Assembly (NCBI GenBank): GCA_009761415.1 | Contig: QUOL01000013.1 | Coordinates: 1,027,285-1,091,284, forward strand | Length of the DNA stretch: 64,000 nt | Source of the DNA: Sarcomyxa edulis | Lineage: Eukaryota > Basidiomycota > Agaricomycetes > Agaricales > Mycenaceae | Reading direction: 5' to 3' | In this document: piece after piece, positions 10,401 to 21,145 of the stretch | How the letters are laid out: each line of letters starts with the position of its first letter | Numbering within the stretch: the stretch's first letter is position 1 | Position numbers and translations under genes: made by a program | Notes under the pieces: generated by a model | What the model was told of the DNA's origin: nothing | The model's database searches: none | What the model saw: the letters and a program-made list of their open reading frames with translations, nothing else

Positions 10401-13400
10401 AGCTGGTTCCCCTCATTCCATAATCTCGCGTATCGATTACAGGGATCCTCGAGAAAAAGCGGAACAAGTTTTAGAGAATCTCATTTCACTCTTGTCCACT
10501 CCCGCCTTCTACACAAAATTCACAGGGACGCTTCCTCTCACTCGTATTTGCCTTCTTTTGCTTGGTGACCGACCTTCGCCGGTAGTCGCTACCCAAATCC
10601 TTATATTAATCGGCCTCAGTATGAATCTGTCCCCGGCTTTCAGCAGAAAGTTCGAATTGGTCAGCGGATGGAGCTTGTTGAAAGCAGTACTCCCGTACGC
10701 CTGGGATCCCAACGTCAATGAAGCTGCGTTTGATGTCCTCTTGGGGCGCGTTGGTATTGACAGGAAGGCTGCTTCTCACGGAAACCCAACTATCGTGTGC
10801 CCACATATCGTTCCGGCTATATTTAGCGCTTTGCACAAAGGCCTGGAAGCCGTTGCGAAAAACTCCGAAATATACGATGCTTCAGAAGGTGGCATATCTT
10901 GTATCGCTCGTTGATGCTGTTACTGATTCGGTCTGTTTGTTCGTAAGCATCATCGCAGATCTCTTGGGGAACTGAATCTACTATGGAGGTATTGGTAGAA
11001 GAACTGATGGACCTCCATGCGTCAAGTGCCACTTTCCGACAAGTCTTCAAGTCCCAACAGACTACGCAGCTCTTCGTCAATGCATACAAGTCTTTTGTTT
11101 CCAAATTCACACCATCTTTAGATGTAAACCAGCGTGTCGCCCGGATTCTAGAGAAGATCACACACTTCGGCTTGGCTCTAGCTCTCGACAACGCCGTTGC
11201 TGGCTCCCAAAAACGCGAGGTACCTACAACAATGCAGTTTGTCTACCTCTGAAAGCTTATCGATGTCTAGATCCTAGATATCCTGCAAGCTGCTGAAGCA
11301 ATTCTCAGTCCTTCAGCCGAAAGGACGACTATTGACCCTAGCTTGGTCGCAGATACTCGAACAGTCCGGGAACGTATCGCGTCGGCTCGATTCAGCATGC
11401 AAGTCGGTGAACGGACTGTCCTCAAAACTATCAATCGCATGCATGAATGGCGAAAAACGATCCAGAGTTCTGAACGGAAACGATTACGAAAAAATGTCCT
11501 TGACTTGTGAGTTTCGGCTTTACAGAGTATGCGGGTACACTCATATTTCATGAAGACGAGAAAACCGTCGCCAGATCTCTCGACTGCAGGAATGGACCCT
11601 CTTGTTAACGTCTGAACGCGGCCTATGGCCTCATCCGATAACGAGACGTCTGTGGCGACTAGACGAAACTGAAGGACCCCATCGAATACGGTTCGTAACG
11701 GTGCTATCCTTTTTGTGTGGTGTCTAATCATGAATCTCACAGAAAAAAATTGGAACCGCAGAATGACAAAGCTCTCAGTACGAGAGTGGACGGGAATGTG
11801 CATACACGCGATATTCAAGTACCTGATGATGTTCAGTCCGTCTTGCAGCTTGAAGTGCCGCCTTGGGCTGAAGCAGAAGCTTATGAGATCTCTGCCACGG
11901 ATATGGAAGGTTAGCCGATCAACTCCTGCTGCGCCTCCATCGAAAATTTCCTGATATATGGTCATAGACCGCCAGTTAGCAGAGGAAGTTGCTGATGATA
12001 AGCACCGACGTGTTCGACACGAACTGGAGCCTGGCGACGTCATTGAGGCTGTCAGCACAGTGGCGCGTGTCGCAGGCGTTGATTCGTCTCGTAAGCCTGT
12101 TCAAGCATCAATTCTAGAGAATTGAATTGAAATGCTTTCTTCAGCCGGGCTTCTCATATTTGGACGAACTCATTTGTACATGCTAGACGGTCTTGTTGAG
12201 AACGATGACGGCGAAGTCATCGACGCACATGATGCTCCTAAACGACTGTTCTTTGTTCCTGGGAGCATTGTTGAATTGGACGGCCCTCAAAGAGCCCAGC
12301 GGTGGTAAGCTTATTTCTCAAACGAATTTCTCTCCGAATATACATGGTGATCTGACCCGAATCCAGGACCCATGATCAAATAGCGAATTTTAGCGACAAG
12401 ACTTTCCTGTTTCGCGATGTCGCGTAAGACTCAATGTTTCAATATGTTCATTCTGGGTCCACTGAGGAGCTGTTCTATCCAGGCTAGAAATCTACTTCAA
12501 GGATAGCCGTTCTCTGCTTATGGTTTTCTTGGATAGAGAGCGTCGTCTTGAGACGTTTCACAGACTCTCTGGCATCGTTAGTCGGAACTCTTCCGAGAAT
12601 TTGACACCAGGTATTCTGAAGACACCATTGTTCGGTAAAGTCAGTGCGAGAGTGCTTTCGGGATTCCGAATGGACGAATTGGCTACAGCACAACGCAAAT
12701 GGCAGGCTAGAGAAATCAGCAACGTATGTTTTCTTGTCATAGGTGCTGAAAATAGACTAAGTTTCCCCCAGTTCACATATCTAAGCATCATCAATCAACT
12801 ATCCGGACGAACACCCAGTGACGCCACTCAGTATCCAGTCTTTCGTAAGTTTGATCTTGGTTTAATCTTGGTCAAGTACTGACTACTTTGCCTCGCTATC
12901 TAGCCTGGGTATTGAAAGATTATACTTCGAAAGATCTGGACTTGACGTCGCCTGAGTCTTACAGAGAGTAAATGAAGCCAACGACATTATGCACGAATTT
13001 CTCCGTATCTAACCCCTCTTTCTAGCCTGACCAAACCAATGGGTGCTCTGACTGCTGCTCGTCGAGAGGCCGCAGAGACTCGCTATGTAAATCTCGAGAG
13101 CGTTGGAGAGAAACCGTTTCATTATGGGACACATTTCAGTTCGTCTATGACGGTCTGTCACTTCTTGATTAGGTAGTCTCCCTTTCAATCAAATCAAGTC
13201 ACTTGCTAATCAAATTCCCATCAAGAATGGCTCCATTCACTAGCATGTTCAAAACCCTGCAGGTGTGTATCTCTCGAGCACATCCATACGCTGGACTCTA
13301 ACATGTAAACATAAATCAGGGTGGAGATTGGGATCTACCTGATCGACTATTCAGGCGAGTCAAGTGATTCTGACGCTTGCACCGTCACTAATAAACTCTT

Positions 13401-15321
13401 TAGTGACATTCCAAGAGCTTATGATTCTGCCGCTGTCGATGTTCGCGGAGATGTCAGGGAACTTATCCCTGAATTTTTCACATGTCCAGAGTGAGTCTCT
13501 GTTGTTAGTCTCTTGTTTCGATATTTCATTATGTCCAGGTTCCTCGAAAACTCTGCCAATATCGATTTCGGTGTCCAACAGAATACAGGAGAAAGAATCC
13601 ACGATGTTAAGTTACCTCCCTGGGCGAAAGAAGACCCTCTCCTCTTTATCATTCTAAATCGGCGGGTGAGTTCCGAATGCTACCTCCCTCGTGACGTTCT
13701 CCTCAGCCAACCTTGCATGTAAATAGGCACTTGAGAGTCGTCATGTCAGCGAGAATCTCCCTGCGTGGATCGACCTTATCTGGGGTTGCAAGCAACGAGA
13801 TCCAGCGTCTCTGAATGTATTTCATCCTTTGAGCTACGAGGGATCTATCGGTATGCTTGTCTTCCTACAGTTTCTAGTCTCGGACTGTTCTCATAAGCAT
13901 GTAGATCTTGACTCTATCACCGATGAACTCGAACGCGAGGCGACCGTTGGCATCATTCACAATTGTGAGCGATTTATTTGCTATGCACGTTCGTCTCGTT
14001 AATTGTCATGCGGTTTTCAGTCGGACAGACCCCAAGGAAGCTGTTTCACGCACCTCATCCGGAACGATATGAGCATGGCTTGCAGACTCTCCCGCTTGGC
14101 ACTCTTCATGGGATCGAGGAGGATGCGCACTTACTGGTACAGGAAGGCCGACCTTTGAAAGGTACAAATTCACGTCTTTCCTCGTATCTACCATACTCAT
14201 TGTATCGCAAAGATTTGGGTTCGGACGTCCCAGTCCGTGAACTCGTACTGGACATGATCAGCGAACGGATCATCCCTTGTCCGGAAGGCGTGATATGTGT
14301 TCCATCTCATCCTCACGAGCAAATAGAATGGGGTTCGAACCAGACTGGTTGTGGAGAGTTGCGGGCTGTGGTAGATCATAAGGTGACTACTTTCATTATG
14401 TCTGTTGTCATCCCTCGATCCGATGTCTAAATTGTTTTGTACCGAACAGGTGGTGCAAGTGATCGAAAGCGCGTTCTGCACTTGTGCCGCGTTTGCAGAT
14501 AACGACAATCTCGTCACTGGTTCCAGCGATCATACGGTACGCCTATGGAAAGTTACTCGAGGTGGATATCAGAATGGCACGTCCGGCACTCCGATTACCA
14601 ACCGTGATATATTACATATCACCCTTTCTCATATCATGCGAGTCCATACGGAGAAAGTAGTCAGCGTAACAGCTTCAAGAGCTTGGTCACTTGTGCTCAG
14701 CGGGTCAGCGGATGGGAGCGCAGCGTTGTGGGATCTAAACAGAGGTGTATACATCAGGTCTATCTGGCACAGTGGCGATGCGGAATCGCCTGTCCACTTG
14801 GTTGCCATCAATGAAAGCACTGTGAGCTAAAACTACAATTCTCTAAAGACTAAAGCTGATCTCCCTGTCTTTCTAGGGATATATTGCAACCTGCTCGAAG
14901 ACCAAACTATGTCTGCATACGATCAATGCACGGCCTATGGCTACGCTGGACCTCACGTCTTCGTCGCTTTCACATCAAATCACATCTTTGGCATTCCATG
15001 AACGCGAGTATTCTCATATGGGCGTTCTAGCTACAGGAGGGCAGGATGGCACAATCACGCTGAGAACGTGGAGCACCGATGGGACCCCCAAAGGTGAAAA
15101 GGCACAATGGGAGTTCCTCACCATCAGAACTATGAAGGTGAGAACAGGCAGAGGAGCCGTCCGGCCGCCTGCGGTGACAGCTCTGAAATTCCTGGGGTCA
15201 GTGCTCACTTTGAACTAACGTCTTCCCTTCTCGAACTGACCGGTGCGTTTGCATGTCTAGGGAGAGCCTTTGTCACGGGGAGGAGACTGGAAAGTCCTTC
15301 TTATGGAGTCTTCCGGATTGA
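7467..15321 (+). CDS. BEACH-WD40 protein (beige/neurobeachin family)
   Basis: About 2,100 residues in more than 20 exons with 48-70 nt introns. Order of domains: N-terminal armadillo-like helices ([19 protein letters not shown]); a concanavalin A-like segment ([16 protein letters not shown], about 8640-9160); a long helical region; a PH-like domain ([18 protein letters not shown], about 12150-12480); the BEACH domain ([17 protein letters not shown] through [30 protein letters not shown], and [14 protein letters not shown], about 12770-14170); then WD40 repeats ([46 protein letters not shown]). The last exon reads [20 protein letters not shown] before TGA at 15319-15321. Such proteins act as scaffolds in vesicle and lysosome or vacuole trafficking. 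Introns 7665-7719 and 13355-13403 use GC donors. No disabling change was found. Confidence 0.92.
7665..7719 (+). other. GC-AG intron in the BEACH gene
   Basis: A 55-nt intron starting GCAAGA and ending GCGAAG, with a CACTGAC branch-like site 15-20 nt before the acceptor. It joins SSRSKTE to [13 protein letters not shown] in frame; no GT donor gives an open join here. Confidence 0.7.
13355..13403 (+). other. Second GC-AG intron, inside the BEACH domain
   Basis: A 49-nt intron with donor CAG|GCGAGT and acceptor TTTAG. Joining it restores the highly conserved [20 protein letters not shown] of BEACH domains exactly. Confidence 0.75.
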
Positions 15322-16233
15322 TGTTGCTCTTGTTCGTTTATACCTCGTTATATTTATCTATGTACCTTATACCCTGTAGATGTCGTTGCATGGCCAAAGC
15401 ATCCCTCATGGAAGATCGAACGATGTGCTCTCAATCAAAGGCGCAAGAAAACGTACCACTTCGAAGGAATTTACTCCCAATTTGTCGTGCTCAAGTGCTA
15501 GCCAAAAACAGTTTGGGGATGCACCATGCAAGTTATACTCGTCGTTGGGGATAGAGCAGAAATAAAATCCTACGTCTAGGCTCAGAGGCCGCCGGTTCGA
15601 TCAAAGCTTGCTTGTACCTGTTAAATTCTGAAGATGATCGAACTTATCCGGCGGTGGTTGGGCGGCCGGGTGGTGCTGCCAATCCATTGTGCCACTTGGT
15701 ATCACCGCAGCAACCACGATGAACCACGATGTTTCTCAACCTCTCGTAAGCTCACAAATGCATCTAAAGGACGCCGAGATGTTCGTTACTTTCCTGCGCC
15801 GAGTAATGAAATGACCTCGACGTTAATCACGTTAAGATCATAATAACCGTGATCTGGCAAACGGTTCAGTGCCATGTGTCCCCAACCAAGTAGACAACCA
15901 AGTAGACAAGAGTAGACGAACACCAACTTGAAATTGAGAGGAAAACGCGAGGAACGATCGACTATATATGATCGATATACGATCGGTTAGTGATCGATCC
16001 GACAGAAATTTCAAAATATAGATGATCCGGAGAGGAAATAAAGGCTCGTAAAGGAAAGGCGGGGGAATCGGCGCATGGTCTAGTTATTTTCTGGACTGTG
16101 GTGTATCCCCAAGCCGTTTTCGCGTTCTGGGAAGGACTAAATCCGACTCCCCATAAGAAGCTGGTAAGATGCGAGCTTGTAAGTTCATAGCTTGTCGCCC
16201 ACCTTCTTTCCCCCTACCACAACAGTCACCGTC
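15322..16233. other. Intergenic region between BEACH gene and membrane gene E
   Basis: No gene is supported. It contains two CCACGATGAACCACGATG-type short repeats (15714-15731), a CAAGTAGACAA direct repeat (15888-15912), and a cluster of four GATCG words at 15956, 15970, 15981 and 15992 about 240 bp before the ATG of gene E. Confidence 0.5.
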
Positions 16234-17118
16234 ATGACATCCATCACTGCTGTGCCTATGAAAGCTGTACGCCTTGCTAGTCTGTCCATGGCTTTTGCTT
16301 GGTGAGATAATATGGTCTTTGTGACATCAAAGACGCAGAGAAACTCATTCACCTTTCTTGCCTGGCAGGGGTGTCATTGGCTTGGGGATTGGTTTGAACG
16401 CTCTCATCAAAGAGAATAAAGCACAAGCTACTTTGAAGAAAAGTATAGCTGCTCCTACCGTCATTAGCATCAATGTCAACGGTACGAGTGCATTATCTTA
16501 CCGTCCTTCGAGGTTTATCCTGACGCGTCCCATTCCACTCTTCACAGACATCTACCAACCAGGCGTGATAGCGACGATGATTTCGATCGTGATTGCACTA
16601 CTCAGCTTCTGCTTCATCATCCTCATCCTCATCCCCCAGGGCACTGCCTCTACTCAATCAGCTCGATCTCGCTCACCACTCTCAACGCGAACGCTTCCCT
16701 TCCAATTCGGCTCGCTAGGCTTCTTTTCAGTATGGCTCTTCACCGTCATGGTGCCGTTCACGGACTTTTATGCAACACGTTCTGCCAAAGTCACCGCTGA
16801 GGTTGACGGCATCGCACTACCAGCGTCTACTATATCTGCGGTCGAGAAAGCACTGGGTCTCAGTGCAGCCTACAATTCCTTCGATTTCAGTAAGTCGCTA
16901 TTTTTTCTCCCGGAGAAAAACGACAAGGACTCACTACGAATTGCCTTTCCCTTCTCGCAGTGAAACTCCTAGCGATCATTCCATGGTTTACATTCCTGTT
17001 TGCCGTAATCGCGACTTTCGTATCTTTCCTCGCGTGGAGACGTGCGCGATCGTATTCTTCCAACGATGATACCCGAGAAGGATCGATGGTCGAGAGGAAG
17101 ATAGAGACAGAGGCATGA
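16234..17118 (+). CDS. Four-helix membrane protein, paralogue E
   Basis: Exons 16234-16301, 16369-16481, 16548-16889 and 16961-17118, intron phases 2, 1, 1 as in genes A-C. About 226 residues: an N-terminal helix (LASLSMAFAWGVIGLGIGL), a loop ending TVISINVN at the conserved second splice site, helix two (VIATMISIVIALLSFCFIIL), helix three (FGSLGFFSVWLFTVMVPF), a loop with EVDGIALPASTISAVEKALG matching EVVPVDSIQSTLDHLG of gene B, and helix four (IIPWFTFLFAVIATFVSFLAW) before a polar tail. Conserved splice sites plus the loop and IPW motif indicate common descent with A-C. Function unknown. Confidence 0.85.
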
Positions 17119-17304
17119 TAGCCTTTGACTTCTACATTTCACACGGTTCACTACATTTTTTTCCATCGTTCAGAGCTTGGGCTGGACGATGTCTCGGTGC
17201 TAAGTCGGGCACGATATGAGGATAGACATGACATGGACGAAGATCGAAACAAGTTTGGAATTGATTGTATCCGATCCAGAGCTTTGTGTTCAGTAGTATA
17301 ATAT

Positions 17305-17813
17305 TTATGTACGCACTTTTTTATGATATTTTGTGCACCCCATGAGGGACCAAAGACTATAGATATCTGGGCGATGCTTACTGCGGTTGAGAAATCTTTG
17401 ATAGCATCTCTGCGTAGTATCAGTGTAGGCTGTATCTCGATGGTAGTGCGTGTGTAGCTCGGACGCCACGGTGAATCATATTCAGTATAAGATCGAAGAT
17501 GCAATGCTTACCTTGGTCCTAGGTTGTTTATAGACGCATTGGCCGTTCCCCAGTGAGGTTGATGTTCGATTGTAACCCCAATCGCGTGATAATTGGCCTC
17601 CCGCCAAGTTGCGCCGCGAGTTGGCCACAAGAGTGACTCAAATACAGCTAGCATACAGACTCTAGTCCAAGGATGTCTGAGCATTTGAGGCTTGAGTACA
17701 TCCAGAGCTGATTGTTTGCTACAGCAGAGGATCTCCTTGCGGTGGAAGATCCGTCGAAACAGGGGTGGCACCACATCACATGAACTTCTAGGACCAATTT
17801 CGTGAGCCGCCAT
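17305..17813 (-). CDS. Weakly supported hypothetical protein (125 residues)
   Basis: Starting at ATG 17813, the minus strand reads an open exon to 17512 (PPLFRRIFHRKEILCCSKQS, then LRHPWTRVCMLAVFESLLW and NYHAIGVTIEHQPHWGTAN). A GTAAGC donor and a CCGCAG acceptor then allow a join to 17380-17305, ending in TAA. The 131-nt intron is longer than usual here and the second exon has low coding quality. It could be a fragment of an older gene. No family recognised. Confidence 0.25.
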
Positions 17814-18530
17814 ACCATCGTGGTGCTGGAGGATGACAAGAGAGTGAGTGTGGGCCTAAAGTATCATCCCAGTAATGCTTTCGTGGTCCTCTAGGGGTAA
17901 TAATGGAATGCTGAAGGCAGCGGAAGTAAAGATGGAACCTACGCGACGCGATTTCTGCCTCAAAAAGATATTCCGATGACATGGAAGCACTATGCGAGGA
18001 AAGACTGGAAGATTCCGAAGAAGCTGAAACGCCGAAGTTGGAAACCTTCTACTCAGATAGGAAGTTGACGGTGCCTATCAAGAATTGGTGGGGTTTTTTT
18101 GCCTCGTATACTGGACAGGGTCCTAGTTCCAAGAAGCAAAAAGGATACAGCCTGAAGATAGGCAGTTGGTATACTCGGCGAATTGAGCCTTCTGTCATGC
18201 ATCATGGCGTTATTCTGACAAAGATAACTTCTGTTCGGTTTTGGGCTTGTAATGATAGCATCAGCAAATTTTAGGCGCAATATCAGACAAAAAAAAACAT
18301 GCCAAAGTGCAGCCTGAGAATGCGGTCAATTCAAAACGAATGTCCCCAGGCCTCAGTCCTCTAGACTCCCGCCTACTCCTGATGGAATATATGGATGGGA
18401 ACGAAACAAGGAAAACATTTCGCGGTGCTTCACACAAGATCGGAAAACGAGGATGGCGGGTCCCCGGAAATCTCCCCACGGGGTCGTCTGGGGTCTCGGG
18501 GTAACACCATGATCTTTAACTGTGGATCTG

Positions 18531-18540
18531 GCATATAAAA
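18531..18540 (+). promoter_or_regulatory. TATA box of gene F
   Basis: GCATATAAAA lies 50-58 bp before the ATG of gene F, at a plausible spacing for a short 5' UTR. Confidence 0.5.
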
Positions 18541-18588
18541 GATGCTCCGAATAATGAAGATCTTTCAAGGCTCTTTTCTCCCCCCATC

Positions 18589-19416
18589 ATGTCCGCCGTA
18601 GCTATCGTCCCTTTGAAAGCTCTCCGTCTCGCGAGTTTGGCTATGGCCTTTGCTTGGGGTGTCATCGGTGCTGGTGTCGGCTTGAACGCCCTCATCAAGT
18701 CGAACCAACAGCAAGATGCCTTGAGAAAATTGGTTCCTTCTCCTACTGTGGTTCATGTTGATGTGAATGGTGCATCTTTTTTTTACCGTCCCAAAACGCG
18801 CCCTTACCAAGACCTACACAGACATTTTCCAACCTGGTGTAATTGCCACCACGATCTCACTAGTCATCGCGCTACTCAGCCTCTTCTTCATAATCCTTCT
18901 TCTATTGCCTCACCGAGATTCGGCTCGATCTCCATTGTCGACCCGCACTCTACCTTTCCAATTCGGTAGCCTCGGATTTTTCACCGTTTGGCTTTTCACT
19001 GTGATGATCCCATTCACCCAATTCTTCCGCACTCGATCAGCGAAAATCACCGCGTTCGTGGGTCCTGTTCAATTACCTGCGGCGTCTATAGCTCAGGCCG
19101 AGCAAGCGCTGGGTGCTACTACCATCTATAAACACATCCATTATCGTGAGTTATTTCATGCATTAACTGCACCATGAGTCAGACACTCACTGTGGCCTGC
19201 ATTCGCACAGTGAAATTGGGAGCCATTCTTACGTGGTTCACCTTCCTATTTGCCTTAATCGCTGCCGTCATCTCCTTCCACGCGTATAAACGCGCTCGCA
19301 GCTACATTTCGCAAGAGGCGAAAAGTCCTGAATCTGGCAATGCGTCCATCGCGGACAACAACAACATTGCGGAGAAGAACGCTGAAGAGAAGAACCCAGC
19401 TGGGGAGAAGGTGTAG
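18589..19416 (+). CDS. Four-helix membrane protein, paralogue F
   Basis: Exons 18589-18769, 18822-19145 and 19211-19416. It lacks the first intron of paralogue E: MAFAWGVIGAGVGLNALIK is encoded without a break. The other two introns are at the same positions and phases as in E. About 236 residues with helices at LASLAMAFAWGVIG, VIATTISLVIALLSLFFIIL, FGSLGFFTVWLFTVMIPF and LGAILTWFTFLFALIAAVI, and a charged tail (about 45 residues, AEKNAEEKNPAGEKV at the end). E and F are tandem duplicates; function is not recognised. Confidence 0.85.
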
Positions 19417-20209
19417 AATGATATCTTTGTTTTTGTTTTCTCTTTCTTGGGGTGAGAGTAGATGGTACTGTAATTGACGACGAGACATGATTTGAAGGAC
19501 ACATGCCGCGAAGATGTACCGATGCCTATAATGCATAGTTCCATTAGTAATCAATTCTTTTGTATCTTGGTACGATTCCATACGAGGACTCGAATAATTG
19601 GGCATACACGCAACTATAAGTAGATGAATCGATGGTTCCCCGAGTAGTATGACGATATACGTTTCTTCTGTTAGGCCACATTGCATCTGCTGCATCTTTT
19701 TGCTGGCTCTAGACATTGTGAATAAACGGTCGGTATAAATACAGTCATGGTCGCCATAGGGTTCCCTCAGGCTGCTAGGCTTGCCTGTCCATGTCTATCG
19801 TGGAGATCGGATGAACGCTGACTGAGACTAGCAAGATCGATACTGGTAATCAAAATCGTAAGTAAGAAAGGTCGTTAGAAGGTTAACCTCGCAAATATAA
19901 ATACAGCACGCAGTATAATCTATCGTGATGATATCGACGTTGGCGAGTTTGTCGTGTGGAATTATAGCGCACCAGCAGTCAATGCGTAGTAGATATCGTT
20001 ATCAAGACATTCCGAGTCGATTCTCATCCAAAGGTCAGACTAGCCCAGATTACCCGGCATTACGAGGCTACCAACACGTTGATCAGAATCGTTTCAATCG
20101 AAGCAGAATCGTACTCACCAAATGTATCACCAGGTGGGTTCGACCTTGCAGCAACATGCAACAAGGTCTGACCACCAAAATGCTATGATGGTCGAAGCGT
20201 GGGCGTCGT
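19417..20209. other. Intergenic region, no supported gene
   Basis: 3' flanks of convergent genes. Several frames over 19255-19716 on the minus strand are antisense to gene F or use non-ATG starts. Nothing convincing was seen between 19740 and 20209. Confidence 0.4.
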
Positions 20210-20776
20210 TCAAGCACAATGCTCGGCGATGTATACTGCTGACCATCCTTTATCCTGCAGATACCCATCCATGGACGTAAATGCGTATCGCCTGATCTCT
20301 CTCTCGAGCAGCCACACATCATCACAATTGACGACGCCGCAATCATTCAGAACGTAGATGGCGTCCAGAAACCAGATCCGACTGCTAAACTCTGCAGTCG
20401 TCGTCGATCCGTCCTCGAGTTCAGGAATCTTCACCGTTCTAAACATGGCTTGCAACCCATCCCTCCCAACCACGTCATCGTACGAACCCAGATACGAAAC
20501 GTCTCCCAGGCGGATGACGGCAACTGTGAGGGGAGAGTCCACGATGTCTTTATTTACCATCTCGAATTTCCATCCCTTGGTACTCGGAGAGTCGGATTCG
20601 TCGTCTACGAAGAACATGGTGCCATCTGCGCCAATCGGTGAGATTGCAGGGTTTGGAACGAAGAAGGCCCAATTCCAAGAGGCAAGGTCTCCGGAATACA
20701 GAAGGATGGCATAGAGGAATCCAGGCTCAAGATTAGGATGTTGTCTGATCCCCGTAGGCTTTTGGGATGGAGACAT
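20210..20776 (-). CDS. Small cytosolic protein, possibly of the DUF6914 type
   Basis: The first ATG in frame is at 20774-20776 (MSPSQKPTGIRQHPN); frame sequence further upstream begins only with TTG, so an upstream exon is possible. The 188 residues contain YAILLYSGDLASWNWAFFVP, a GTMFFVDDE segment, and DGYLQDKGWSAVYIAEHCA at the end. This pattern (short N-terminus, LYxGD...WAxFVP, later W-F-E and the aromatic C-terminus) recalls an uncharacterised fungal family I know as DUF6914; that assignment is from memory and tentative. There is no signal peptide or membrane helix. It faces gene F and follows the large F-box-like gene on the same strand. Confidence 0.6.
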   Translation of the reverse strand: MSPSQKPTGIRQHPNLEPGFLYAILLYSGDLASWNWAFFVPNPAISPIGADGTMFFVDDESDSPSTKGWKFEMVNKDIVDSPLTVAVIRLGDVSYLGSYDDVVGRDGLQAMFRTVKIPELEDGSTTTAEFSSRIWFLDAIYVLNDCGVVNCDDVWLLEREIRRYAFTSMDGYLQDKGWSAVYIAEHCA

Positions 20777-21145
20777 GGAGCGTCTAACGACCGAATTCGA
20801 AGAGGTCGTAAGGTCCTGAAAGTTCAATCGTTCGATCCCCGATACGAGTCTATCCTAGATGTTATCAGTGCGTCATGGGTTATTTTCGTTACTGGGCAGT
20901 GTGGAAAGACCGAAGGACTCAATCCTGAGAGACACTCCGTGCGAATCGAAGATGCTCAGCATTACTGTCTTGTCGTAGTTCTGCATAATAGGTGAGAGAA
21001 AGAAACGATGAAAAATATAATACTTGTAACACCAGATTAACCTTTCCATAATTGAAAATAGTACAACAGACCAAGCAAAGTGTCGATAAGATCGATAACT
21101 TATCCGATAAGAGCTAGTCCATACAGAGGCGTGGCTCCGTGTCAT

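Larger units (their letters stand above)
17119..18588. other. Mostly non-coding region between genes E and F
   Basis: Apart from a weak spliced frame on the minus strand (17305-17813), the stretch has an ATG-started 98-codon frame at 17981-18274 on the plus strand with no recognisable family and a poly-T run inside. I do not call it. The segment 18450-18500 is rich in CCCC/GGGG words upstream of the gene F TATA box. Confidence 0.4.

Noticed and set aside
10889..10947. Apparent stop codons in the BEACH gene
   Set aside because: A 59-nt intron (GTGGCA to CGTAAG) joins YDASE to [16 protein letters not shown] in frame, so no pseudogenisation.
15575..15640. Possible tRNA (CCGCCGGTTCGATC motif)
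   Set aside because: The T-arm-like motif has no matching acceptor, D-arm or anticodon stem that I could pair.
17981..18274. ATG-started 98-codon frame on the plus strand
   Set aside because: No recognisable family, no splice support and a poly-T run inside; coding quality too low to call.
20777..20827. N-terminal extension of the small minus-strand gene
   Set aside because: The extension begins with TTG; the first ATG is at 20776. An upstream exon remains possible but no splice site was convincing.
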